Notes under the pieces: model-generated
The model's input: only the letters and a program-made list of their open reading frames with translations
What the model was told of the DNA's origin: nothing
The model's database searches: none
In this document: positions 52,377-61,420 of the stretch, one piece after another
Layout of the letters: each line of letters opens with the position of its first letter
How positions within the stretch are numbered: position 1 is the first letter of the stretch
Position numbers and translations under genes: made by a program
Source of the DNA: Leifsonia soli
GTDB lineage: Bacteria > Actinomycetota > Actinomycetes > Actinomycetales > Microbacteriaceae
Direction of reading: 5' to 3'
Length of the DNA: 64,000 nt
Assembly (NCBI RefSeq): GCF_013408745.1
Contig: NZ_JACCBJ010000001.1
Location: 2,356,001-2,420,000, forward strand

Positions 52377-54140
52377 TCACAGCCCCCGGACGGTCGCCTC
52401 GTCCACGAACGACCAGGCACTGCTTGCGGGGGTGACGGTGAATCGGATGTAACGCCCCGAGCCGGAGAGCCCGTATGCCGCGTAGGTGTACCGCTGGTCG
52501 GCATCACTCACATTCGGTGCGGGCATGGTCACCAGAGGCGTGAAGGTCGAGCCGCTGGTCGACACCGAGACCTGGATGCTGGACGGCAGGAAGATGTAAA
52601 CGGATTTCGTCTGCAGCCACGACGTCCCCACCTGTGTGATGGTCTTGGTCGAGCCGAGGTCGATCGTGAAGCTGTAGGCGCTTCCCGTATTCCGGCCCTG
52701 CCACGCTGCGTCGGAATAGCTCGTCGTGCCCGTGACCCCGTTCGTCAGCTCCGCTGCGCCCGTGTCCGGATAGCCCGGGTCCGCGCCCACGGACGTCGTG
52801 TACGAACGGCCCGAGGAGATCAGAGGGCTCGCTGCGGGTGCCGAGGACGTCGTCGCCGTCGCTGTCGTGCTCTGGGCGGACACGTTGCCGGCGGCATCGA
52901 AAGCGGCCAGCTTGTAGCTGTAGGTCGTCGCGGGGCTGAGACCGGCATCCGTGAAGCCGGTCACTGCGCCCTGGATCACTTTCACGAGCGCCCCTCCGCG
53001 ATAGACGCGGTATCCGGCGATACCGATGTTGTCGGTGGACGCCGTCCAGGCCAGATTCACCGAAGTGACGCCGCCCGCCGTCGCTGTCAGACCTGTCGGC
53101 GTGGTCGGGGCCGACGACTCCACAGCACCGGTGGACAGGTAGTTCCGGTAGGTGGTGTCGTACACGGCGGGGACCGTCAGCGGGCTGTCGTAGTGGTCGT
53201 ACGAGAACGACAGGGTCTTGGTCACGTACGGCGCAACGGCATTCAGGTCGGCGATCAGCTGGGAGATCGACATCGGCGTGAAGTCCGGGTTGAAGGTCTC
53301 GCTGTCCGCCCAGAGCTGGGTGGCCGGGCGGGAGCTGGTGATCGCGCTCTTGGTGGCCGAGAACCACGTGGCCAACTGCGCGGTCGTCGCATGACCGGCA
53401 CCGACCCCGTCCTGCAGGGCGATCACATCGATCGGAGCGGAGGCGAGGATGCTCGACCACATGCTCGTCCACTGGGTGCTGGTCTGACCTCCGGACGTGT
53501 TGTAGAACGGGCTGATGATCACGGGCTTGCCCGGGGTGAGCGCATGCAGATGGTTCGCGATCGTCGTATAGAACGTCGCCATGGCGGTCCAGGACGAGGT
53601 CGAGGTGAAGTTCCAGTTGTCGACCTCGAACGGAAGGTACCAGCCGGCGAAGGACGTGTGCGTCCCATACCGGGCATAGAGATCGTCGGCCAGGGCGTTC
53701 GCCGCCGTCGCCTGGCCGTTCAGCCAGGTGGTGTCGTTGGCATAGGTGTTCCACCAGTCGTCGTTCGTCTGCAACCCCAGGTACTCGGCGACCCCGGCGC
53801 TGTCCGCCGCCGTGAGAACACGGGAGACCACATCCGTCGACGTGCTCTGCGTGTACCCGCTGAGCCCACTCGGGTAGACGGTGGTCGACGCTTTCGTGTC
53901 CGCCGTCCACTGGATCACCTGGCTGGTGATGCACGCATTGGTCAAGGTACCGAGCTCGGAGGAGAGCTGGGTGGCGCTCCAGCCGTCGACGAGTGCCGGC
54001 TGGATGAAGCTGCCGTCGATGCGTGGGGACGTGGTGCAGGTCGGTGTGGCGGCGGCCGGCGTCGCTGGAACGACCAGGGCCGCGGCCAGGGCGGCCCCGG
54101 CGATCAGGGACGCGAGACGCGACCCGGTGCGGTGACTCAT
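52377..54140 (-). CDS. Secreted DUF4434-FN3-discoidin protein
   Basis: This is a 587-residue secreted protein. The signal peptide covers about residues 1-33 (LIAGAALAAALVVPATPAAA). A DUF4434 TIM-barrel-like domain follows (about residues 40-330; WDWNF-type motif SFAGWYLPFEVDNWNF, VIALQDGVGAG, LWADSETFNPDF). Next comes a fibronectin type III domain (about 345-435; PTGLTATAGGVTSVNLAWTAS) and an F5/8 type C carbohydrate-binding-like domain (about 450-585). Probably a glycoside hydrolase or sugar-binding protein. ATG at 54140. Two TGG-N6-CCA sites lie upstream, tying it to the GntR regulon. Confidence 0.82.
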   Translation of the reverse strand: MSHRTGSRLASLIAGAALAAALVVPATPAAATPTCTTSPRIDGSFIQPALVDGWSATQLSSELGTLTNACITSQVIQWTADTKASTTVYPSGLSGYTQSTSTDVVSRVLTAADSAGVAEYLGLQTNDDWWNTYANDTTWLNGQATAANALADDLYARYGTHTSFAGWYLPFEVDNWNFTSTSSWTAMATFYTTIANHLHALTPGKPVIISPFYNTSGGQTSTQWTSMWSSILASAPIDVIALQDGVGAGHATTAQLATWFSATKSAITSSRPATQLWADSETFNPDFTPMSISQLIADLNAVAPYVTKTLSFSYDHYDSPLTVPAVYDTTYRNYLSTGAVESSAPTTPTGLTATAGGVTSVNLAWTASTDNIGIAGYRVYRGGALVKVIQGAVTGFTDAGLSPATTYSYKLAAFDAAGNVSAQSTTATATTSSAPAASPLISSGRSYTTSVGADPGYPDTGAAELTNGVTGTTSYSDAAWQGRNTGSAYSFTIDLGSTKTITQVGTSWLQTKSVYIFLPSSIQVSVSTSGSTFTPLVTMPAPNVSDADQRYTYAAYGLSGSGRYIRFTVTPASSAWSFVDEATVRGL

Positions 54141-54187
54141 ACCTACTCCTTCGAGTGAGCGGTCCCGACGCCAGTGCCGAGACTCGT

Positions 54188-54205
54188 AAATGGTATAGCC
54201 CATTT
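54188..54205. promoter_or_regulatory. GntR-type operator over the DUF4434 gene promoter
   Basis: AAATGG-TATAGC-CCATTT is an 18-base palindrome matching TGG-N6-CCA. On the minus strand it overlaps TATACC (54197-54192), a -10 that lies 18 bases from TTGCCG (54221-54216). A bound regulator would cover the promoter. Confidence 0.68.
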
Positions 54206-54254
54206 AGGATCGTCTCGGCAACAATTTCCTTTAATTATCAGTAGTCATCACCCA

Positions 54255-54266
54255 ATGGATGACACC
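54255..54266. promoter_or_regulatory. Second GntR-type operator upstream of the DUF4434 gene
   Basis: TGGATGACACCA matches TGG-N6-CCA, 64 bases centre to centre from the promoter-overlapping site. It lies between the DUF4127 stop and the DUF4434 promoter. Looping between two sites is possible. Confidence 0.5.
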
Positions 54267-54267
54267 A

Positions 54268-55770
54268 TTACCCTTGCCGAAGGGCGATTTCGATCTCGAA
54301 GCTCCTCGCCCACGGCAGGGTCACCCGGTCGATCCGCCAAGCCTCACCCTCCGGGAGGATGCTGCTCAGATAGTCGCCGAGCTCACGGGCGATCCTGGCT
54401 ACGGCCACCCGCTGCCGATCGGCGTCGACCGGGCTGATGCTGCCCCCGAACTCGGCCGCATGCATCGCGAGACGTGTTCCGCTCTGGTAGGCCCGATCGT
54501 CCAGGACGCGGGTGAGCAGCGCCTCCCTCGCCGCGGTCTCATCTGCGTTACCGGTTGCACGCCCGGCCCACAGAGCGGTCGCCTGCGCCACGGCTCCCCC
54601 GATCGAGTTGCCCGCGGTGTTCCAGCCTCCGTAGGACGCGAGCTGGAGCAGGAGGCCTTCGGCCGCCAGCCGATCGACCAGGTCGGGATCGCCTCCGTTG
54701 CTGAACCGCACATCGGCGAGCGCGACGATAGAGCCTCCCGCCAGAGCCGTTCGCACGGCAGCCACGGTGGCCTCGGTGGCGGCAGGGTCGGAAGCCGGCC
54801 GTGTTCCGAAGAAGTCCCCCCGGGAGGGATCCGGCGCGTGCGCCACCACGACCAGATCGGCGGACTCCTCCGGCTCGGCGAGGCGCCCTCCTGCGGCGAC
54901 GATCTGCCGGGCCAGGCTCTCGCGCAGTGCCGCATTCTCGAAGTTCGGAACCCGGTCGAGACCGTCCGGCTCACCACAGACGATCCGCCACGACGGGACG
55001 CCGACGTCGGAGGTGAGGGCACGAGCGACCAGAACCGCTCCCACCTCGTCGGCACCCGGATACATCAGGACATCGCCGCCGCCGGGCAACGCGCGCGCCC
55101 AATGCCGGAGCCACACCTGTTCGGCCGAGCCGGCCGAGTACGGAGCGGTGTCGTCCGCCGTCAGCGTCAGCGTGTCGATCGTGCCTTCCTCATGGAGCGC
55201 GAGGGCCGCGAGATTGATCGTGTGGTTACGGAGGCGGCGAAGCTCGAAATCGCTGCGGACGCCGTCGGGGACAGTCGTGGCGAGCGGCTCGACGGCACCT
55301 TCGCCCTCCACGATGTCCGCTTCCAGCGCTCGATGGAGGTCTCCGCCCAGAGCGTGCAGCTCGCGGCCCCAGTTCCCCCAATACGCAGGCTCCTCGACCG
55401 ACGAGTAGGAGTCGCTCGCCCGCATGATCAGGGAGGCTGCCGTGATGCGCAGAGCCGGGGCGACAGCTTTGAGTTCGCGGAGCAGATCGAGGCGTGCCAA
55501 CGCCGTGGTCGTCGTATCGGAGGTGATGCGCGCCGGGATGATGCCGCCATGCACGAGCGTGTCGACGCACACCACGAGACTGTCGACCCCCTTCAACCGC
55601 ACGAGCCCGCGCAGCCAGTCGTGGAGCGTCGCGATATCGGCCGGCCTCCGGAAGTCGGGCATCGCGTCCGCCGGCGGCAGGATCAGATCGGCGCCCGCGA
55701 TCGCCGCGACCTGGCGCGGGAGCTGGACGTTCACGGGGCGTTCATCCAACGGGACGAGTGCGATGCGCAT
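54268..55770 (-). CDS. DUF4127 family protein
   Basis: This 500-residue cytoplasmic protein has the conserved start MRIALVPLDERPVNVQLPRQ, followed by VVCVDTLVHGGIIPAR, SLIMRASDSYSS and YGGWNTAGNSIGG. All are typical of DUF4127, a family seen beside sugar-catabolic genes and of unknown activity. ATG at 55770 was chosen over a frame opening further upstream. It follows gntR by 13 bases, so gntR and DUF4127 form an operon next to the ManNAc-type genes, which makes an amino-sugar substrate likely. Confidence 0.85.
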   Translation of the reverse strand: MRIALVPLDERPVNVQLPRQVAAIAGADLILPPADAMPDFRRPADIATLHDWLRGLVRLKGVDSLVVCVDTLVHGGIIPARITSDTTTTALARLDLLRELKAVAPALRITAASLIMRASDSYSSVEEPAYWGNWGRELHALGGDLHRALEADIVEGEGAVEPLATTVPDGVRSDFELRRLRNHTINLAALALHEEGTIDTLTLTADDTAPYSAGSAEQVWLRHWARALPGGGDVLMYPGADEVGAVLVARALTSDVGVPSWRIVCGEPDGLDRVPNFENAALRESLARQIVAAGGRLAEPEESADLVVVAHAPDPSRGDFFGTRPASDPAATEATVAAVRTALAGGSIVALADVRFSNGGDPDLVDRLAAEGLLLQLASYGGWNTAGNSIGGAVAQATALWAGRATGNADETAAREALLTRVLDDRAYQSGTRLAMHAAEFGGSISPVDADRQRVAVARIARELGDYLSSILPEGEAWRIDRVTLPWARSFEIEIALRQG

Positions 55771-55783
55771 GGGTCTCCTCGGT

Positions 55784-56497
55784 TCAGCGCGTGCGGTGGA
55801 TCTGGAGCTCGTAGTGATAGCGGTCGCCCCGATACGTCGATTCGGCGTATTCGACCGGTCGGTCCTGGGCATCGAAACTGGTGCGGGTCACGTAGAAGGC
55901 CGGAGAGAAGGGCGGAGCGCTCAGCAGCTGCGCCTCCTCCGGCTCGAGCACACTGGCATGGATGCTCTGCTCGGCCCATTCGATCTTCATCCCGTACTCG
56001 GTTTCGAGGATCTGGTAGAGCGATTCGCTGCCGATGTTGTCGATCAGGCCGGGAAAAAGCCGCGGATTGAGGTACGTGTCCTCGAGAGCCATCGGCTCAC
56101 CGTCCGCGGTGCGCGCCCGCCGGATGTGGAACACGTCGTCCGACGGGCTGACCCTCAGCTTGGCGCCGAGCCGGGCGCCGGCGGAGATGGTCTCGGTGAC
56201 CAGCACCGAGGAGCCGGGGACGAGACCGCGGGCGCGCATGTCCTCGCTGAACGAGGTCAGCTCGACGGACTTGGTGATCCGCGGGGCGGCGACGAACGTG
56301 CCGGCGCCTTGCACCCGGTAGACGAGACCCTCGTGCTCGAGACGGTCGAGCGCCCGCCGCACGGTCAGTCGGCTGACGTCGAACTCAGAAGCGAGATCGC
56401 GCTCGGTCGGCAGCTTGGAGTGCGGTTCGAGCCCCTGGTCGATGACGTCGACGAGGTGCTGACGCAGCCGCTCGGACTTCGTGTGCTGCTCCGCCAT
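55784..56497 (-). CDS. GntR/HutC-type regulator with UTRA sensor domain
   Basis: This is a 237-residue regulator. The winged helix reads [41 protein letters not shown]. The UTRA ligand domain follows ([51 protein letters not shown]). HutC/NagR-type members sense sugar phosphates. ATG at 56497 is preceded by GGAGGA (MAEQHTK). Four TGG-N6-CCA sites in this locus fit the half-site pattern of this family and include one at its own promoter. Confidence 0.9.
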   Translation of the reverse strand: MAEQHTKSERLRQHLVDVIDQGLEPHSKLPTERDLASEFDVSRLTVRRALDRLEHEGLVYRVQGAGTFVAAPRITKSVELTSFSEDMRARGLVPGSSVLVTETISAGARLGAKLRVSPSDDVFHIRRARTADGEPMALEDTYLNPRLFPGLIDNIGSESLYQILETEYGMKIEWAEQSIHASVLEPEEAQLLSAPPFSPAFYVTRTSFDAQDRPVEYAESTYRGDRYHYELQIHRTR

Positions 56498-56533
56498 GAT
56501 CTCCTCCGCGATGCATCCGGCCCGGTGTCGGAT

Positions 56534-56545
56534 TGGTGAGAACCA
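56534..56545. promoter_or_regulatory. GntR-type operator at the gntR promoter
   Basis: TGGTGAGAACCA matches TGG-N6-CCA. On the minus strand it lies directly downstream of TAAAAT (56550-56545), a likely -10 for the gntR-DUF4127 transcript. This suggests autoregulation. Confidence 0.65.
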
Positions 56546-56600
56546 TTTTAGGGAGATCGGGACCATCCATCGCAACTATTCCGCAATTTCCGCGAATCTG

Positions 56601-56631
56601 TTGACACCGTTCGAGCGAATGGAGTACACCA
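56601..56631 (+). promoter_or_regulatory. Promoter and GntR-type operator of the ABC-NanE-ROK operon
   Basis: TTGACA at 56601-56606 is followed after 18 bases by TACACC (56625-56630). TGGAGTACACCA (56620-56631), a TGG-N6-CCA match, covers that -10. The binding-protein gene starts at 56678. Repression by the divergent GntR regulator is the simplest reading. Confidence 0.65.
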
Positions 56632-56677
56632 ATTGACAAGCACTCCCATCCGACCCCTGACACCCGTAAGGAAGCCC

Positions 56678-57964
56678 ATGGAAACCAGGATCACGAGACG
56701 GCGGCCCCTGCTGCGCACCGTCGCGCTCACCGGCGTCGCCGCCGTCGCCGTCGCCTTGAGCGGATGCTCCGGGGCCGCGTCCTCCGGCCCCACCACCATC
56801 ACCTTCTCCTACCTCTGGGGAGGAGAAGAGGCGAAGGCGCTCGAGAAGGTCATCGCCGACTTCAACAAGAGCCAGTCCGAGATCAAGGTGGTCGGCGTCT
56901 CCAGCCCTGACGCGCAGAAGCAGCTCACCTCGATGTCGTCCAGCAACGGCAGCTTCGACATCTCCGACAACTTCGGGAACACCGTCGGCTCGTGGGCGTC
57001 GAAGGGAATCCTGGCGCCGCTCGACGACTACCTGAAGACCGAGAAGGTCGACCTCGACGGGTTCGCCCCCGCCGCGCTGGACCAGATGAAGTACGAGGGG
57101 AAGACGTACGCACTGCCGATCGCCGTGCACACCCAGCAGCTCATGTACAACAAGGACCTGCTCGACAAGGCGGGCGTGCAGCCGCCGACGACCATGGACG
57201 AGCTGGCGGACGCGGTCAAGAAGCTCACCGTCACCGACGCGAACGGCGCGATCACGCAGATCGGCCTCGGCAACCCCTCGACGTCGACGCTCTTCACCAC
57301 CCTCGGCTATGCGTTCGGCGGCACCTGGGACGGCAAGAACGGGAAGACCCCGACGCCGGACGACCCCAAGAACGTCGAGGCGCTCGACTGGTACGCCAAG
57401 ACCCTCACCGATACGTACGGCGCGGACAAGATCGCGACCTTCACCTCGGGTCTCGGGCAGTACATGTCGGCGCAGGACCCGTTCTACACCGGGAAGGAGG
57501 CCATGGTGATCGACGGCGAGTGGCAGGCCATCAACATCCCGAAGGTGGCGCCGAACCTCAACTGGGGCGTCGTGGACATCCCCGCGGCGAGCCCGGAGCT
57601 CGCCGGCACGACCCAGGTGACGACGAGCACGCTGTTCATCCCCAGCAACTCGAAGCACAAGGCCGAGGCGGCGAAGTTCCTGGCCTACATCGTCGGGGAC
57701 AAGCCGATGACGGACTTCACTCTGGCGCTGGGCAACCTGCCGTCCAAGACGTCCCTGCTGACGGCTTCCGCGTACGGCGACATTCCGCACTTCGACTCCT
57801 GGCTGAAGGCTCTGACAAGCAAGAACGCGAAGTCGCTGGCGTCCCAGCCCTACAGCGCGCAGTACTCGACCGACCTCGCCACAGCCTTCGACGACGTCGT
57901 GCGCGGGGTCGCCTCGCCCGAGAAGGCGCTCTCCTCGGTCGCGGACAAGGCGCGCTCCTACTGA
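56678..57964 (+). CDS. Sugar ABC transporter substrate-binding lipoprotein
   Basis: This 428-residue binding protein has a lipoprotein signal peptide (METRITRRRPLLRTVALTG, lipobox LSGC). The mature part has typical features: ITFSYLWGGEEAKALEKVI, YALPIAVHTQQLMYNKDLLDKAGVQPPTTMDEL and MVIDGEWQA. The start at 56678 has AAGGAAG at 56668-56674. First gene of the operon with two permeases, NanE and a ROK kinase, suggesting an amino-sugar ligand. Confidence 0.9.
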   Translation: METRITRRRPLLRTVALTGVAAVAVALSGCSGAASSGPTTITFSYLWGGEEAKALEKVIADFNKSQSEIKVVGVSSPDAQKQLTSMSSSNGSFDISDNFGNTVGSWASKGILAPLDDYLKTEKVDLDGFAPAALDQMKYEGKTYALPIAVHTQQLMYNKDLLDKAGVQPPTTMDELADAVKKLTVTDANGAITQIGLGNPSTSTLFTTLGYAFGGTWDGKNGKTPTPDDPKNVEALDWYAKTLTDTYGADKIATFTSGLGQYMSAQDPFYTGKEAMVIDGEWQAINIPKVAPNLNWGVVDIPAASPELAGTTQVTTSTLFIPSNSKHKAEAAKFLAYIVGDKPMTDFTLALGNLPSKTSLLTASAYGDIPHFDSWLKALTSKNAKSLASQPYSAQYSTDLATAFDDVVRGVASPEKALSSVADKARSY

Positions 57965-58887
57965 TGTCCCTGATGACTGCCAAGCGCGGTGCGCGACGCC
58001 AGACCCTGCTGGGTCTGGCGTTCGCGTCGCCGTTCATCATCGGGGCGGCGGTGTTCATCGTCTGGCCGGTGCTCGCCTCGGCCGGCTACAGCTTCACGGA
58101 CTTCAACCTGTTCCAGGCGCCGTCCTGGGTCGGGCTCGACAACTACGCCCACATGCTTCAGGACTCCACATTCTGGAAGGCATTGGCGAACACGCTGTTC
58201 CTCACCGTCACCGGGGTGCCTCTGACGATCGCCATCTCGATCCTCGGAGCTCACTTCCTCAATCTCCCGGTGCGCGGTCAACCGCTCTACCGGGCCCTGG
58301 TGTACCTCCCGACCATCGTCCCGATCGTCGTCGGAGGCTATCTCTGGCGGTGGCTGCTGAACACCCAGTACGGCTTCGTGAACTACTTCCTCGGCCTCCT
58401 CCACCTCCCCCAGCCGGAGTGGCTCGAGCAGCCCGCGTGGGGCAAGCCGGCCATCCTGCTCATGTGCCTCTGGACCATCGGCGGCACCATGATCATCTAT
58501 CTGGCCGCGATCAAGGACGTCCCGACGGAGCTCTACGAGGCAGCCGAGCTCGACGGCGCCGGCTGGTGGGGCCGCTTCCGGTTCATCACCTGGCCGACGA
58601 TCTCGCCCGTAACCCTGTTCCAGGTGATCGTGACGGTGATCGCCTATCTGCAGATCTTCACCCAGCCCTATCTGCTCACCCAGACACGACTCAATGAGGC
58701 GAGCGGAGGGCCGGGGCAATCGATGATCAGCTACGCGATGTACCTGTACCAGAACGCGTTCGTCTTCCTGAAGATGGGCTACGCCTCGGCGATGGCCTGG
58801 GTGCTCTTCCTGATCACGCTGGTGATCACTCTGCTGCTGCTCTGGTCGTCCAAGAAATGGGTTCACTATGGTTCTGAACGCAATTGA
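57964..58887 (+). CDS. Sugar ABC transporter permease (MalF/UgpA-like)
   Basis: This is a 307-residue permease with six helices, starting LLGLAFASPFIIGAAVFIVWPVLASAGYSF. The EAA loop is PTELYEAAELDGAGWWGRFRFITWPTISP. ATG at 57964 overlaps the binding-protein stop by one base (TGATG). A much longer open frame reading through the binding-protein gene is not real. No ATPase is encoded in the operon. Confidence 0.9.
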   Translation: MSLMTAKRGARRQTLLGLAFASPFIIGAAVFIVWPVLASAGYSFTDFNLFQAPSWVGLDNYAHMLQDSTFWKALANTLFLTVTGVPLTIAISILGAHFLNLPVRGQPLYRALVYLPTIVPIVVGGYLWRWLLNTQYGFVNYFLGLLHLPQPEWLEQPAWGKPAILLMCLWTIGGTMIIYLAAIKDVPTELYEAAELDGAGWWGRFRFITWPTISPVTLFQVIVTVIAYLQIFTQPYLLTQTRLNEASGGPGQSMISYAMYLYQNAFVFLKMGYASAMAWVLFLITLVITLLLLWSSKKWVHYGSERN

Positions 58888-59770
58888 GAAGCCGCAGGCT
58901 CCGAGCCGAGCCCCGTGGACCAACAGCGAGGGCGAACCGCGCCGGCGCCGGCGGCGGCCAGCGCGAACCGCGGGCCGCTACGCACTCGTCTGGGGGCTGA
59001 CCCTCCTCTTCGTCTTTCCGTTCCTTGCGATGCTCAGCACCGCATTCAAGCTCCCGGCGGACATCTTCAGCTCGCCGCCGGCACTCTGGCCGAAGGAGTG
59101 GACACTCGACAACTTCGTGGCGGTGTTCGAGGAGATCCCGTTCTGGCAGTACCTGTGGAACACCGTCGTCATCGCAGCCCTCTCGGTGCTCGGGATGCTG
59201 ATCGCGTCGCCGCTCGTCGCGTACTCCCTCTCGAAGATCGGGTGGCGGGGGCAGCGTCCGCTCCTCGTGATCGTGATGGCGACCATGATGTTGCCGCCAC
59301 AGGTGACGATGATCCCGCTCTTCCTGATGTGGAACGGACTGCAAGCGACGAACACGATCATCCCGCTCGTGGCCCCGGCTTTCTTCGGAACCCCGTTCCT
59401 GATCTTCATGCTGCGCCAGTTCCTGATGTCGGTGCCCGATGAGCTGATCCAGGCCGCTCGGATCGACGGCGCTTCGGAATTCCGCATCTACTGGTCGATC
59501 GTGCTCCCGCAAGCGCGGCCCGCCCTGATCACCGCGGTGATCTTCCAGTTCGTCTGGGCGTGGACCGACTTCCTGAATCCGTTGATCTACCTCAACGACG
59601 CCTCCAAATACACGTTGTCCATCGGCCTGTACTCCTTCTTCGGGGAGCACAACGTCGAATGGGGTCCGCTGATGGCGGCATCCGTCTTGTTCACCATTCC
59701 AGCGCTGGCGCTCTTCGTCGTCTTCCAGCGCTACTTCGTAGGGGGTATCAGTGCAGGCGCACTCAAGTAG
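58868..59770 (+). CDS. Sugar ABC transporter permease (MalG/UgpE-like)
   Basis: This is a 300-residue permease with a basic N-terminus and six helices (ALVWGLTLLFVFPFLAMLSTAFK onward). The EAA loop is PDELIQAARIDGASEFRIYWSIVLPQARPAL. It overlaps the first permease by 20 bases and the NanE gene by 20, indicating tight coupling. Confidence 0.9.
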   Translation: MVLNAIEKPQAPSRAPWTNSEGEPRRRRRRPARTAGRYALVWGLTLLFVFPFLAMLSTAFKLPADIFSSPPALWPKEWTLDNFVAVFEEIPFWQYLWNTVVIAALSVLGMLIASPLVAYSLSKIGWRGQRPLLVIVMATMMLPPQVTMIPLFLMWNGLQATNTIIPLVAPAFFGTPFLIFMLRQFLMSVPDELIQAARIDGASEFRIYWSIVLPQARPALITAVIFQFVWAWTDFLNPLIYLNDASKYTLSIGLYSFFGEHNVEWGPLMAASVLFTIPALALFVVFQRYFVGGISAGALK

Positions 59771-60476
59771 CAGCGAGGGAGCCCTCGCCCGCACCGCGGA
59801 CGGTCGGCTCGGCGCTCTCGCGGCGATCGAAGGAGGGCTCGTCGTCTCGTGCCAGGCCCAGCAGGGCTCGCCGATGCGCGACACGGCGACGATCGCACGG
59901 CTCGCGGCGAGCGCGCTGCAGGGCGGTGCGGTCGCCCTGCGCGTCAACGGGCCGGACGATGTGTCGGCCGTCCGGCCGTTGACGGATGTCCCGGTCATCG
60001 GGCTCGACAAGCGGATGGGCCCCCGGCGCAACATCATCACCCACACCGACGAGCAGGTCATCGCGCTCGCCGCGGCAGGGGCCGACGTCGTCGCGGTCGA
60101 CGCCACCGCCGAGGTCGCCGGGGATGTCGCCTCGCGGGTCCGTTCCGCCGTCCTGGCGGTGCCGGTGCCGATCATGGCCGACGTGTCGACCCTCGACGAG
60201 GGGCTGACGGCCTGGGACGCGGGTGCGGCGTTCGTGGGGACCACCCTCTCGGGTTACACGCCGTACTCGCGGATGGACCCCGGCCCGGACATCGAACTCG
60301 TGGCGGAGCTCGCCTCGCGCGGGGTTCGCGTACTGGCGGAAGGACGCTTCCAGACCCCGGAGCAGGTCGCTCGCGCCTTCGACGCCGGCGCGTTCGCCGT
60401 GGTCGTCGGCGGAGCCATCACCGACCCCATCGCCATCACCCGGCGATTCGCGGCCGCGACGCCGCGCAGCACCTGA
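59751..60476 (+). CDS. nanE: Putative N-acetylmannosamine-6-phosphate 2-epimerase
   Basis: This 241-residue TIM-barrel protein is of the NanE family. It has GGLVVSCQAQQGSPMRDTATIARLA, the substrate-binding IGLDKRMGPRRNIITHT (similar to the family IGIIKR region), VVAVDATAE, PIMADVSTLDEGL and VLAEGRFQTPEQVARAFDAGAFAVVVGGAIT. NanE converts ManNAc-6-P to GlcNAc-6-P. It lies next to a ROK kinase that could make the substrate. GTG start at 59751 overlaps the permease. Confidence 0.88.
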   Translation: MQAHSSSSEGALARTADGRLGALAAIEGGLVVSCQAQQGSPMRDTATIARLAASALQGGAVALRVNGPDDVSAVRPLTDVPVIGLDKRMGPRRNIITHTDEQVIALAAAGADVVAVDATAEVAGDVASRVRSAVLAVPVPIMADVSTLDEGLTAWDAGAAFVGTTLSGYTPYSRMDPGPDIELVAELASRGVRVLAEGRFQTPEQVARAFDAGAFAVVVGGAITDPIAITRRFAAATPRST

Positions 60477-61420
60477 TGCCGGCACGTGGACCCGTCGTCG
60501 TCGGCATCGACATCGGCGGGACGAAGACGGCCGCCGCTGTGGTTCGGCCGGATGGGAGCCTGGCACACCGCGCCGAGACGCCCACGCCGGCGCAGGCGGG
60601 ACCGCAGATCGTGCTGGACACCGCCGCCGCCCTGGTCGCGACCATCGCCGAACGAACGGGGATCACGCCGGATGCTTTCGGCGTCGGCAGCGCGGGGGCG
60701 TTCGACGAGCACGGTGTCGTCGTCCATTCCACCGACCATCTGGCGGGCTGGAGCGGAACCGACGTGGCCGGCGGCCTACGCTCGCGACTCGGGGCGCCCG
60801 TGGTGGTCGTGAACGATGTCCATGCGGCGGCGACGGGCGAGCGGACGACGTCGGGCCTGGAGCGTTTCCTGTTCGTCGCCGTCGGGACGGGCATCGGCGG
60901 CGCCGTGGTCGCCGATGGCATGGTGCTGCTCGGAGCGTCGGGCATGGCGGGCTCGGTAGGACACGTCCGCATCCCCTCGGCACGGCACCGCGTGTGCTCG
61001 TGCGGGGGAGCCGATCACGTCGAGGCCTTCGCCAGCGGCCCGGGCATCGAGCTCACCTACGCCGAGTTCACCGGCCGCGCGCGCGATCTGCGTTCGATCG
61101 GACGGCTGGCGGCGGAAGGCGACGTCATCGCAGCGCAGGTGATCCGGGTCGCGGCCGAGGACCTGGGCGAATCGCTCGCCTCCGCAGTCGTGACGGTCGA
61201 CCCCGGCACCGTGCTGCTCGGAGGAGGAGTGTCGGGCCTTGGTGCCCTGTTCATCGATCCGCTCGCTGAGCGGCTCCGCGCGTCGTTGCGGCCGCCCTTC
61301 GCGGATGTGCGGGTCGCGGCTGCCCGATCGGGACCCGACGCCGCACTCATCGGTGCAGGCCGGCTCGCGTTCGAGTCCCTTCCGGCGACGGAGGCAGACG
61401 GGTCTCCGGCGCGCAGCTAG
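60476..61420 (+). CDS. ROK-family kinase, probable N-acetylmannosamine kinase
   Basis: This is a 314-residue ROK kinase. Phosphate-binding motif GIDIGGTKTAAAVV, sugar site VVVVNDVHAAATGE and ATP site FLFVAVGTGIGGAVV are present. The zinc-motif region reads VCSCGGADHVEAFASG, where the family's third cysteine is replaced (CxCGxxxH in place of CxCGxxGC). Next to NanE it most likely phosphorylates ManNAc, although a GlcNAc kinase is possible. Its TAG stop overlaps the convergent EamA stop inside CTAG. Confidence 0.85.
   Translation: MPARGPVVVGIDIGGTKTAAAVVRPDGSLAHRAETPTPAQAGPQIVLDTAAALVATIAERTGITPDAFGVGSAGAFDEHGVVVHSTDHLAGWSGTDVAGGLRSRLGAPVVVVNDVHAAATGERTTSGLERFLFVAVGTGIGGAVVADGMVLLGASGMAGSVGHVRIPSARHRVCSCGGADHVEAFASGPGIELTYAEFTGRARDLRSIGRLAAEGDVIAAQVIRVAAEDLGESLASAVVTVDPGTVLLGGGVSGLGALFIDPLAERLRASLRPPFADVRVAAARSGPDAALIGAGRLAFESLPATEADGSPARS

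Noticed and set aside
56992..58887. A 631-residue protein ending in a permease
   Set aside because: Its first half is an off-frame reading of the binding-protein gene. The permease starts at the ATG at 57964.
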